The position numbers and the translations under genes are program-made. This document shows, piece by piece, positions 22,374-32,248 of a stretch of 64,000 nt of DNA (the stretch's first letter is position 1; each line of letters starts with the position of its first letter). The notes below the pieces were generated by a model that did not search any database, was not told where the DNA came from, and saw only the letters and a program-made list of their open reading frames with translations. The stretch is from Antedon mediterranea (Eukaryota > Echinodermata > Crinoidea > Comatulida > Antedonidae), in NCBI RefSeq assembly GCF_964355755.1, contig NC_092676.1:10088288-10152287 (forward strand). The letters are read 5' to 3'.

Positions 22374-23475
22374 GCAAGTCATCTCCAAATTAACGGATCG
22401 GACTGAGAAAATAAATAAAACTTGTAGTGTTGCATATACAATGAAAATGAATCCTGTATGCACACACAAGTATATCATTATTTCAGTACATATTGTTGTT
22501 TATTATTATGATTATTGTCTGTTTGTTCCAGATAGGGGCCTACAGTTACAATGTTGTGATGGCCGTATTTTGTTTATATTTTACCATTTGTTGAAATAGG
22601 GCCATCTTAATTATTGTCAGCACTTGATTTCCGATTTCTGAGTTCAATTCTTTTGTTTTATTTTACCATTTTTTTTAATACAACCACCGTACCCTTCAAT
22701 TCTTTCTCAAAAGTTACTAATTTTTTAGTCAACTTACTTTTATTCACCCTACACAATCCATGCGCTTTCAGATGAAGAGCATCGAGCAGCTTAATATCTT
22801 GTTTTTATGTCAGCAATTTAATTTACAATACATATAGTATAGGCGCGGACGTATGTAATATCTGATTGCCCTAGTTATATATAAAAAATAAATAAAAAAC
22901 TTTCTATATGTTAGATGGTATTGAATAGTGTCAGATACAAATAATACATTTTTTATACAAAATTGTAACTTTTTGTAAGAAACAGAAAAAGTATTAAAAA
23001 AATCAATATCTAAACAATAGTTCTACCATTATAATAATATGTAGTGTTTTTGTATAATCTAAATACTCATCTAAGACATATGATAATTGTATTATTAGAG
23101 TAGTGTTATTAGTTGATTAAATATTTTATAAATTCATTTATTTTCTTATTCAGTATAATTGTGTACACTATATACAAAATTGTATGTACAAATCCGATAA
23201 CTAAAACCTGAATTAGTGTGGTATAAAGAATGTTATACGATGGTGTTAACAATTGGACGCCAAAACTGACTTCATGCCAATTTAATAGTACGCAGGGGCT
23301 GTTTTCGGATCTGTGTGTAGATCTTGATCCAGTTACGCAAAAACGTCTACTATGTTGACAATACCTCAAGACGTCTTTTTTTTAATATGCGCATGCGCAT
23401 ATTACTGTTCGCTTACCTGATTTGTAGTAAGATGCATTTTAGTTAAATTAAAAGAACACGAAATACATTTACCAG
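22374..23475. other. Intron between HYR5 and the stalk
   Basis: 1.1 kb, AT-rich. It contains the palindrome ATATGCGCATGCGCATAT near 23384-23401 and nothing else I recognise. Confidence 0.6.
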
Positions 23476-24549
23476 ACACTACAATGTCAACACAAACGAT
23501 ATTAGAAAAATTCAGAAATGATGATAAAGCTGAAGAAAAAATGCTTTCTACAGTCAGCACAACCTGCAACATTATCAGTAAATTAACCCCTTCGTCATCA
23601 GTAATACTATCATCGAAAGTATCACTATTGACACTATCATCAACATTATCATTATCGTCATCATCATTGTCGTCATCACCGACGTGGCCATCATCATCAT
23701 TTTCATCACAATTTCCAACACAACTTTCTTTTAGACCAACAGCTTTACAGTTACAATCAATTTTATTGTCGCCAACACCATTTGAATCACCAACACCATT
23801 TTCATCAAAACTTTCCTTTATACCAACAGTTTCACAATTGCCATCAACTTCATTGTCACCAACGCCACTTTCATCTCCACTTTCTTTTAGACCAACAGTT
23901 TCACAATTGCCCTCATCTTCATTATCATCAACACCATTTCCATCACATCTTTCTTTTAGACCAACAGTATCACAATTGCCATCAACTTCATTATCACCAA
24001 CGTTTTCCTTAAAACCATCTTCATCAAAAACCCAAACATCACTATCAGATCTACAACCTAAAACAGCTTTAGAAAACACAACATTATCAGCTTCGTCATC
24101 TCCATTATCGACGTTGCTAAAACGGCAATCGTACACATTGATTCCTCCACCACTCTCACCTGCACTCATTTACAATCATTGGCATCCTCATCATCAAAAT
24201 CCTCATCTCCCTACTCGCCACTGACATCATCGTTGCTAATAAATTTATTTCCAACAACCGCTGCGGTCATGGAAAGCACTCATACAGTTGCTGAAGGAAC
24301 TGTGACCCCAAAAGATCAAAATTCCACTGACAATAAGCAGTTCATAGTTTCCACTGAACAGCTACAAAAGGTATCCGTTACCTGAACGCCAACCAGTTCA
24401 GATGTTTATTGTTCGGAATATTGCAAAATTGCCAACTGACCAGCCAACGCTATTTAAAGAAGTGCCACAATACATTACTAGCCAAATGTTTACGGTGTCC
24501 GGACCGAGGATAGAGAATAAAGATGACTGTCTTAAAAAGTCAAACATTG
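23476..24549 (+). CDS. Ser/Thr/Pro-rich stalk exon with 23-residue repeats
   Basis: 1074 bases between TTACCAG|AC and G|GTAAAT; the length fits phase 1-1. Ser, Thr, Pro and Leu dominate, which suits a mucin-like O-glycosylated stalk placing the HYR domains away from the membrane. Between about 23725 and 24017 a 69-bp unit (23 residues, core RPTVSQLPSTSLSP) repeats about four times, the first with an 18-bp extra. The entry frame ends at a stop at 24222. From about 24122 to 24385 the Ser-rich coding sense lies in another frame (SLASSSSKSSSPYS and onward). From about 24402 to the donor it is back in the entry frame (FIVRNIAKLPTDQP). This is a one-base loss and a one-base gain, or an unseen splicing detail. 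Confidence 0.8.
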
Positions 24550-24636
24550 GTAAATATAGTTTAGGCTGCGATCTATCAATTCTGCGCCTCATCAATAATA
24601 TTCATACGCAATATATCCTTTAAAACTTTTTTTCAG

Positions 24637-24767
24637 GTAAGGTTGTTCCTAAGTTACTAATCGTGTCTGTAAGTCTAATGGTTGTGGCCTTCATCGTCTT
24701 CACAATTGCATTTTTAATGATCAAAAAGAGGATATTTGAGAAACGCTCTTTCCATTCTAATCAGCAC
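24637..24767 (+). CDS. Transmembrane helix exon
   Basis: 131 bases, phase 1 in and phase 0 out, with TTTTCAG|GT and CAC|GTAAGT. It encodes a single hydrophobic segment of about 21 residues (LLIVSVSLMVVAFIVFTIAF) followed by IKKRIFEKR. The basic stop-transfer sequence gives type I topology. Confidence 0.92.
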
Positions 24768-24972
24768 GTAAGTCGTTTGCAAGCACACAATACAATTATC
24801 ACATAGCACGAAATGCGACGTTTAGCCTAGGTTTGCTTTATTATGATTATTTGAATTTTCCATCAAATATTACTTAGAATGTTTGCAAACCAAGTATGTT
24901 TGTATACAAATATACCATAAAAATTGGTATGTTGGCGACGTCACAAAACATTGTATTTGGTTTAATCTGCAG

Positions 24973-25101
24973 AACAAAAACAGATGCAATGAAGTTCCCT
25001 CAGTTATTTGTGACTCACGACCATTGAACAAAGATGTACATACATTTAAAAAAGAGGGTGGTATTCATAACTGTGGATATACGAATGATAGCAGAATGTG
25101 A
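24973..25101 (+). CDS. Cytoplasmic tail, terminal exon
   Basis: 129 bases, phase 0, after CTGCAG|AAC, ending in TGA at 25099-25101. It encodes 42 residues, hydrophilic, with three cysteines and one tyrosine (NCGYTND). I see no ITAM or ITIM motif. Counting the 13 residues after the membrane, the tail is about 55 residues. Confidence 0.85.
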   Translation, partial: NKNRCNEVPSVICDSRPLNKDVHTFKKEGGIHNCGYTNDSRM

Positions 25102-26330
25102 AATCGTATAAAGGCACCGCCGAAATTCTGAATTACAGTATCAAGTTGAGGCAGTAACGGGAATCGAAACTAGAAAACATTTACTGTGGCTAAGTTAGTT
25201 TTCAGCCGGTTCTTCTTTCTGGAACATTTTAAACTTCTACTAGTTATTCTGATTTCCTTCAAACTCGGTACTACCTATCATTTATGTGGTGAACATAACT
25301 TAGGGTAAATGATTACTCCCACAAATAACATAGTACAGTTTTGCCCTTCGAGCATATGTATTGTTATGGTACTGTGTCTTTGGTTTGTTGAATTAGGATC
25401 AGAAGTGTGAGTAATTTAATATTTTTTGTCGGATAGAGGTGATATACTAAAACTTATATACTTATATGGATTTGAGCGTCCCTGTCCCTGATGAGCTCCA
25501 GGGATCCCCTGACCCGAGGGGAGAGTACCCGTCAGGGTCCCACCCTGGGTTACCGTCAGCTTGATCACCAGTACAATTTAAATATTTTTACGTTTTTAAA
25601 TAATAGTAAGTGTTAAGAAATAGCTCTTATTCTCAAGGTTATATAAGTCAATAAAAAAAATAAAAATATATAGCATGCTATAAACGAGTACATATAAAAG
25701 ATACTAAGTATCCGTCAATGACGTAGGTCGTTTGATGTCACCGTCGATACGTATCCATCCGTTACATTAATTAATCCATTGTCCGAAAGAGTTCCCATAT
25801 CTCGAAAACTGCTAATATAATATAATGCTATAAGGTCTTTTTATTGTTTTATATTAGAGCAAAACAAAATATATATGAATAAATGAGTAAGAAAATCATC
25901 TCTCTCTGACTAGTAGTTTTTGAGATATGATAACCCTGTAATTGTACCCTAATTTGCATATTTAAGCTAATTTTGCATCTCATCGGGATGAGTGACAGAT
26001 GTGTGATGCTCAAATTTTGATCTCCTCATCATATAAGACCAGAGAAAAATATGTTTGCAATTTGTTTTACTTGTGGCTGTTTAGCCTAATACTATCTATA
26101 TACAGTGTAGCATAGGTGAAATTACGGGACCCACATAATTTTATATTTTTTTTGGTATAATGACGTTATCAAACATGATCATAACAGAAGATAAGCAAAA
26201 AGGTATAAGATTTGGAAGAAATATCTTTTCTGGCTGTTTACTTTATCGTTTTGATTTAGCTTTTTGCTTTTTATTTTTGTATCTCCATTGAGATCCAGCC
26301 ACTGATACCCACAGCATTGTCATTTTTTTC
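25102..26330. other. Intergenic with decayed repeats
   Basis: No gene is supported. Included are a GC-richer patch at 25480-25565, a decayed end of the transposon found in the SRCR exon (25727-25780, CGTTTGATGTCACCGTCGAT), and the repeat at 25930-26060. Confidence 0.6.
25727..25780. mobile_element. Decayed end of the SRCR-exon transposon family
   Basis: It matches 14254-14298 for most of its length (CGTTTGATGTCACCGTCGAT, then a diverged ATATCC and TTAATCC). Only one end is visible. Confidence 0.65.
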
Positions 26331-26334
26331 AGTA

Positions 26335-29090
26335 ATTTGCCTTTGGATTTATATATATATAATATAAATAATATTTAAGTTCACACTGAGGTCTTGGAAC
26401 AACGAGATCACCCCTGGAAAGTTGCCGGGTAGCCATTCTTCCATTGGCAGTAATTCTGGCAAGCCCACGGCAGATGTTAGTTGGGGCGAGATTGTTAGAG
26501 GCTCGATAGGCAAGACAGCCCATTTGATAGTCAGCACGTTGAGAAACGGTAAGAGTAGAAATGGTGTTAACAAGTTGACGGGAAGGAGTAGTGTAAGGAA
26601 CTTGGAGAATAGTTCGGAGAGCTCTATTTTGAAGTTTCTGAATCTTAGAGATGTGACTAGGCCTTGAACCCCACATCGTGATGCAGTAATCGATGTGGGG
26701 TAAGAATAAAGAGTTGTAAAGAAGAAGGGCAGTGGAAAAAATAAGGAAACATCTAGTGCGGGAAAGAAGGAAAATAGAAGAGTTAAGTTTATTGCAAAGG
26801 TGGGAGATATGGTTGTTCCAGGTAAGGGTGTTGTCGATAAATACTCCAAGGTGCTTAACGCAAGTGACATTTTCGATGGGCTGGTGATTGACAGTGAGTT
26901 TAATGTAAGTTTTTGTAATGTTCCAATGAGCATAGACTTAGTTTTTTTGACGTTGATATATAATTTGTCAGCAGATAGCCAGGAGTAGAGATGGTTTAAG
27001 TTGGTATTAAGGTTTTGTTGAAAAGGGGCGGAGGACTTGTTAGCAGTGAAAATAATAGTGTCGTCAGCAAACATATTAGCAGAGCAAGTATTATTTAAGC
27101 AGTTAGGGAGATCATTGATATAAATAGAAAAGAGAAGAGGACCAAGAATAGTACCTTGAGGGATACCAGTATAAATAGAAAGAAGAGAAGAGACAGAAGA
27201 GTTGAAGGAAACACGTTGGAAGCGAGAAGAAAAGTAAGAATCGAACCAAAGGATAGTATTGGGGGAAAGGCCAAAAAAGGAAGATTATTAAGGAGGATAG
27301 AGTGGTTGATGGTGTCGAAGGCCTTGCGAAGGTCGATGAAGACGGTGCCGATAAGGTTTCCATGATCGATGTGTTGAAGCCAGGTGTCATGGGTATTAAT
27401 AAGGGCGGTAAGGGTAGAGTGGCCGGGTCGAAAACCAGATTGTTGGTCAGAAAGAAGATAGTTGAGAATGGATAGCTTTTTCGAGAATTTTAGAGCAGAT
27501 GGGAAGAACAGAAATAGGACGGTAGTTGGAGAGTTCGTTTTTGGACTTAAAAAGAAGATAAACATGAGAAATTTTCCAGAGAGAGGGAAAGGTGGAAGAC
27601 GTAACAGACAGATTGAGAATGTAGGTAAGAGGACGTGCAATAACAGGAGCTGTGAGCCTAAGGAGCCTGCCATCAATCCCGTCCGGGCCAGCAGACTTGC
27701 CGGGAATGATATTCGAGAGTTCGGACAAAACGTGCTCTTCTTTAATTTCCTGGAAGTTAAAATCCCGAAGATTCGTTTGATTAGTGTATACACATGGATC
27801 GATATTTTCGTTAGTGTCAGGGCCAAGACCAGAAGCTACATTAATAAAGAAATTATTGAATGCATTAGCAATAAGTGTAGTATCAGAGACATTATTGCTA
27901 TTGATAATAAAGTTCCCTGAAATATTGGTAGACTTATTTGAAGGTAAAATGTCCTTTAATCCTTTCCACAACTTCTTTGGATTTCCTGAATGCTGTTGTA
28001 TATGCTTCAAATGGTAGTCGGCTTTAGCTTCACGGCATATTTTAGTGACTTTATTTTTCATTTTACGGAATTTATTAAAATCTCCTTCAGCCTTAGTTCT
28101 CATAGCTTTAGCCTTCAGGTGGTCTCTTTCGTGAAATTTCTCAAAGATGTCGTGACGGTTTCTGAGCCATTTTGGAAGTGCGGATTTAAATCTGCGTGTG
28201 ACGAAGGATGCATGCTTGTTCCAAACATTTGAGAAGATTTCCGTCCATGTAGACAAAGCCGGATTAACATCAGTAATGTTTTGAAGGTGTAACCATGGTT
28301 GCTTCTGAAGGTCTGATAAAAATAAGGCGATATTAAAGTGTTTAAAATTGCGAAACGTCTTCGAAAAGTGGTTCATCTTGATATTCTTAAATCGTAAATT
28401 AGTATAAATTAGGTCACTCAATCCACAAGGTATAACGCAGGTATTCTGGTGAAATTGCGGACATGACGTTAAGATAATTTGTAAGAAATTAAACAGGTCT
28501 GTAATTTCAGTAAGACGATTTTTTTTAGATGAGTTCGTCAAAAAGTCGATGTTGAAATCACCTAGTAGGATAATGTTAGGGTAAACGAGAATCCACGAAT
28601 TCAAATTATTCTCTAAAGTATTAAAGAATTCAGCTGTTGCATTTGGTGGTCGGTAGATAGAGGATAGGAGAACAGATTTATGAGATGGAGTCCTAATGTT
28701 GACAGTTATGCACTCGATATTATTGTGTACAGGTGCAACTTCCGAGTAATCCAATGACTGATGCAAGTACATCGACACTCCTCCACCTTTCTTAGTTCTG
28801 TCTTTTCTTATCAAGTTATAATTAGGAATGCGTAGTTCATTGTTGGATATATTTGGACAGAGTTTAGTTTCTGAAAGTGTTAGAACATGTAATGCTTTAT
28901 CTAATATTAAGAATGATATTAGATCTCGTTTACTCAGCAGGCTGTTGACGTTCGAGTGACTGATGCGCAAACCTGCATGATGTTTCGTGTCAGTATCAAC
29001 AGCATTAGTCGCATTAACATGAACGTCATTATGGTTTTGGTTGTTTGTAGGTCCTGGGTTCAATTCGATGTCTCCATGTTCAAGTAATGT
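26335..29090 (-). mobile_element. CR1/L2-type LINE, 5'-truncated and frame-broken
   Basis: The longest frame, 29063-27447, has 538 codons. It starts just after an in-frame ELNPGP and contains the apurinic endonuclease motifs LSETKL, SIYRPPN and LLGDFNIDF. The RT then starts (GPDGIDGRLLR, NYRPISVLP). The frame shifts near 27450. 27826-27095 continues with SDQQSGFRPGHSTLTALI and FIDLRKAFDTINHSIL. A further shift places MFADDT at 27074, and the C-terminal part ends by 26349. At least three frame changes make it inactive. The layout of endonuclease then RT with an NPGP leader fits the CR1/L2 group of the Jockey lineage. All plus-strand frames over it are shadows. Confidence 0.88.
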
Positions 29091-29236
29091 AAGGTGAAAA
29101 GTAATGTAAGGTGAAAAGTAGCGTCACAATTTGCATAAAAATGTATAGGACAAGACCCAAACATAAACCAAATATAAAATAAGATTACCCTTCCTTTCAT
29201 TTTAAGTTTCTACAAATATAAATGTGTAATATTTAC

Positions 29237-29327
29237 TTGGTATTTACAGCTTCCAACTCTTTCTGTATATCTTTCTTTTGACACTTTCTTGACCTCCTCA
29301 CTTTTGTTTTTAAACTCTTCCATCATT
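29237..29327 (-). pseudogene. Repeated coiled-coil exon, copy 4
   Basis: Acceptor ATTTTAG, donor CAA|GTAAAT. It carries the same deletion zone as copy 3, so the second half reads out of the original frame. Confidence 0.5.
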
Positions 29328-29424
29328 CTAAAATAAAAATAAAAATGTTGGATATTATCAAATCAAAAGGTTAGCCTTCCTTTAATTTTAAAAATATCTA
29401 CAAATAAAAATGTTCAATGCTTAC

Positions 29425-29562
29425 ATCGCATTTACAGCTCTTTCTGTAAATCTTTCTTTTGACACTTTCTTGATTTCCCCCTCAGTATTTTTAAACTCTT
29501 CCATCATTCTTTTTTTTAAATCATCTATGATCTCTTCACTTTCTTCACATTTCTCATTTAAG
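29425..29562 (-). pseudogene. Repeated coiled-coil exon, copy 3, extended
   Basis: The acceptor CATTTAG lies about 20 codons farther upstream, adding LNEKCEESEEIIDDLKK before MMEEFK. A deletion in the second half changes the frame, and the donor is AT|GTAAGC. Confidence 0.5.
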
Positions 29563-29692
29563 CTAAATGGCAATTTAAGATCATGGTAAATGCGTTGAAT
29601 TATATTAAATTTTAAAATTACGTAATTAATGGTTACTGTAGCTGTACTTTAATATTAAAATGTGTTACAAATAAAAACTTTTCAATACTTAC

Positions 29693-29797
29693 TTGGAATT
29701 CATAGCTTCTACACGTTTCAACTCTATCTGTAATTCTTTCTTTTCACTTGACACTTTCTTTACCTCCTCACTTTTGTTGTTAAACTCTTCCATCATT
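29693..29797 (-). CDS. Repeated coiled-coil exon, copy 2
   Basis: Phase 2-2, with TTTTCAG|A and AA|GTAAGT, 105 bases. It is the best-preserved copy (MMEEFNNKSEEVKKVSSEKK). Confidence 0.6.
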
Positions 29798-29915
29798 CTG
29801 AAAAGAACAAATTAGGATATGTTGAAATATTTATCAGATCAATATTTTGGTTAGCTTAATAAATGGTGTCTCTGTTACTATTAAAGTTTGTTAAAAATAA
29901 AATGTTTTAATACTT

Positions 29916-30018
29916 TTAATAATTCATAGCTTCTACGCGTTCCAACTCTTTCTGTATTTTCTTTTCACTTGACACTTTCTTCACCTTCTCACTTTTGTTT
30001 TTAAACTCTTCCATTATT
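29916..30018 (-). CDS. Repeated coiled-coil exon, copy 1, with stop
   Basis: It begins after TTTAAG in phase 2 with IMEEFKNKSEKVKKVSSEKK and ends RVEAMNY then TAA. The donor found in the next copy (AA|GTAAGT) is lost here. Confidence 0.6.
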
Positions 30019-30112
30019 CTTAAATTAGAATAAAAAGGTTGGATGTGTTGAAATATGAAGAAATTGTGATAAAAACGAAATTTGCTAACGGTGAATAAAT
30101 AACAATACTTAC

Positions 30113-30217
30113 TGTGTGTGTGTAGCATTACGTGATGCTTTCTCCTCATGTAATAGTTTCTCTAGCTCTACATTTCTGTTCTTAACTTCTTCCAGTACCT
30201 TTTCACTTGGCTTTTTT
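30113..30217 (-). CDS. Coiled-coil gene exon c
   Basis: TTGTATAG|A to CA|GTAAGT, phase 2-2, 105 bases. It encodes KKPSEKVLEEVKNRNVELEK and onward, strongly helical and charged. Confidence 0.6.
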
Positions 30218-30290
30218 CTATACAAGTTATAATATAGTAGTTAATATTACAAGAACACAACATTGTAAATGTTTTGTTCCCATTGGCTAC

Positions 30291-30406
30291 TTTTTATCTT
30301 GCCCATACTTTTCTTTCAACTTCTCTGCTTCTATTTCAATAACTTCCGTATTGTTTCTCTCATGACCCAAAGCATTCTCAACATGACAAAAGAATGTGCC
30401 CATGAT
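30291..30406 (-). CDS. Coiled-coil gene exon b
   Basis: TTATCAG|ATC to AA|GTAGCC, phase 0 in and phase 2 out. It reads IMGTFFCHVENALGHERNN and then a charged helix. Confidence 0.55.
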
Positions 30407-30568
30407 CTGATAATTTTTTCAAAGATAAATGAATGAAAGAAATGTATGTATAGATGATAAAATGAAATGTTGATGAATTTATTGGGCTAAAATAGTAAAA
30501 ATAACAATGTAAAGCTAAGGTAGAACTTTAAAAATCTTCAACAATAATATGTTATTATTACAAGTAAT

Positions 30569-30706
30569 TTAACTTCCCACTTTACTGCCTTCCATTGTCC
30601 GCATAAATACCCAATCACCCGGTTCAACAATATTTAATTTCGATGCTAAAAGTGGAACATCTGGTTGAAATGATCCTGTTACAAGCTTCTTCCTCAACTC
30701 ACTCAT
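30569..30706 (-). CDS. Short 5' piece of the coiled-coil gene
   Basis: ATG at 30706 to TAA at 30569, 45 residues, including VEPGDWVFMRTMEG. A CATACAG acceptor-like site lies just upstream, and the frame is also open above the ATG for about ten codons. It may therefore be an internal exon rather than a start. A donor in the right phase for the next exon was not found. Confidence 0.45.
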   Translation of the reverse strand: MSELRKKLVTGSFQPDVPLLASKLNIVEPGDWVFMRTMEGSKVGS

Positions 30707-30779
30707 TCCTGCTGTATGCAGTTGCCGATGAAAACTACTTTAAATATATCCATACATTTTTATTTGATTAATTTAATTT

Positions 30780-31215
30780 TAGAATAAATCTAGGCCTAGG
30801 CTAGGGCCTAGTTAAGTACATGTAACATCCTATTAGCTAGGCCTACTCATGTTGGAAAAAATTGAATATCCTGGGGGAGGGTGTGGATCCAAATATTTTC
30901 TAAGGGGGCTTCAACCATAGACATAATTCTTTTTTTAGGGGTGCAGCACTACGTATTAGGCCTATATGACTTTTAACAAATCGTGTTTGTACGTGTTAAA
31001 TACATTAAAAGTAATATCCAGGATTTTGAATTGGGGCCACCACAGGTAGGCCTATACTGTAGGAAAATTTTGGGAATATGAACCCCTATCCTATCCTATT
31101 GCTCCATACCTAGAAAAAAATCTAGATATGGTTACTTATTTTTATATCTATAGGCCTACTACTTGATTTTTCAACCAATAAATTACCGAATTTATTTTAT
31201 TACGTGTAATGTAAC
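30780..31215. other. Spacer, no gene seen
   Basis: It is AT-rich with several copies of the AGGCCTA word that is frequent through this whole window. Confidence 0.5.
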
Positions 31216-31219
31216 TTGT

Positions 31220-31885
31220 AATTTTTCGTCGATACAACGTTGAAATCGTGACGTTTAACCCAACTTTATTCCAACGTTTCAATTACGTCGTTGCTCGACG
31301 TCGATTAACCTTTCAAATCCAAGTTCATTTCAACATTGTATCGACGTCGTGACTGGACGTCGAAGTAACATTATATCCGACTTTGACACAACGTCAAACA
31401 GATGACGTCGACAACTTAAACCCAACATTTTATCAACGTCGTGACTGGACGTCGATTTGACGTACGTTGATATCCGACGTTGAAAACTGACGTCGGTTTA
31501 CCTTTCAAATCCAACTACAATTCAACGTTGTATTGACGTTGCGACTGGACGTCGATGTAACGTTTATATCTGACGCTGACACAACGTCAAAATATGACGT
31601 CGAGTCACCTTTCAAATTCAAATAAAAGCCTACGTGTCATTGACGTCGTGGGTGGACATCTATTTGACGTCGATTTCCGACGTTGACATAACGTCACAAA
31701 GCTAAGATGACGTCGATTCACCTTTAAAATCCAACTACAATTCAATGTTGTATCGACGTCGTAATTGGACGTCAATGTAACGTTGATATCCGACGTTGAT
31801 ACAACGTTGGCATAATGACGTCGATGATCCAACTTTCATATCAAGCGTCTATTCAACGGCGTGTCAATCCAACGTATTTTGCCCA
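31220..31885. repeat. ACGT-rich tandem repeat, about 110-bp units
   Basis: About six units share 'cgacgtcgtgactggacgtc', 'gatatccgacgttgac', 'caacgtc' and 'cacctttcaaatccaact'. The palindromic words GACGTC and AACGTT occur dozens of times. CpG density is far above the surroundings, so the repeat is young or CpG loss is weak here. The frame at 31605-31832 follows the repeat and is not a gene. Confidence 0.85.
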
Positions 31886-32248
31886 CTTGGAAGGATGAAG
31901 AAGAACTGACTGTAAAGATGAATTTTTTTTTAAATGCGCATGGATCAATGAAAAATAGCGCCCGATCATTCCCCATTAAATCAACAATTCAGCGCAGCTC
32001 GTGGATTTTTACTTTGACATATGAAACGAAAGTACCAGCTCTATGGTTAGTACGTTGTTTTTCAATAAGTTGTTCACCTTTTCGCGTTTCCCAGCAACAT
32101 CACTAGCGCATTGGGTTTCAGTTATAAAATTATTGTGAAGTTAAGTTGGAAAGAATGCGATTTTTATCTATGTTCAATTTATATGTAGAAGACTTATTTT
32201 GTAATAAACGTTACGAATACAACTGTAGAGATGTAAGAGTGAAATTCT

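Larger units (their letters stand above)
12308..25101 (+). pseudogene. SRCR-HYR transmembrane receptor-like gene, damaged copy
   Basis: Ten exons are visible: signal peptide 12308-12376; SRCR 12784-12994 plus 14306-14403; HYR1 15620-15907; HYR2 16145-16429; HYR3 16909-17196; HYR4 21693-21980; HYR5 22089-22373; Ser/Thr stalk 23476-24549; transmembrane 24637-24767; tail 24973-25101. Every extracellular boundary is phase 1, so the modules can be shuffled without frame loss. SRCR domains bind microbial or self ligands in scavenger receptors, and HYR domains are adhesion modules of the immunoglobulin-like fold, so a cell-surface recognition or adhesion role is likely. That role is inference. Three lesions are visible: an 11-bp duplication in the signal exon, a transposon in the SRCR exon, and a shifted segment in the stalk exon. 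With these the copy cannot make the full receptor. The other exons are intact, so the damage looks recent or polymorphic. Confidence 0.85.
29237..30706 (-). pseudogene. Unrecognised coiled-coil gene with duplicated exons
   Basis: In minus-strand order: a 45-codon piece 30706-30569 (MSELRKKLVTGSFQPDVPLL), then 30406-30291, 30217-30113, 30018-29916, 29797-29693, 29562-29425 and 29327-29237. The middle exons join cleanly in phase 2 and encode charged heptad-like sequence (EVIEIEAEKLKEKYG, KVLEEVKNRNVELEKLL), so a coiled coil is likely. The exon type EEFKNKSEKVKKVSSEKK is present four times. The first of these ends in an in-frame stop (VEAMNY then TAA). The third and fourth have a small deletion that alters their frame. 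The link between 30569 and 30406 is not resolved. I do not recognise the protein. It may be a short live gene ending at 29916 with dead exon copies behind it, or wholly a pseudogene. Confidence 0.6.

Noticed and set aside
23402-24169. A 255-codon acidic minus-strand open frame
   Set aside because: It is the reverse of the Ser/Thr repeat exon; the plus strand has splice sites in phase and fits the receptor. The Asp/Asn/Gly/Val richness follows from TCA/ATC-rich codons on the other strand.
26422-28232. Several plus-strand frames of 60-150 codons
   Set aside because: They are antisense to the LINE endonuclease and RT frames, which carry clear motifs.
31605-31832. Small minus frame in the ACGT-rich repeat
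   Set aside because: It spans two tandem units and changes with unit variants; no start context or splice sites.
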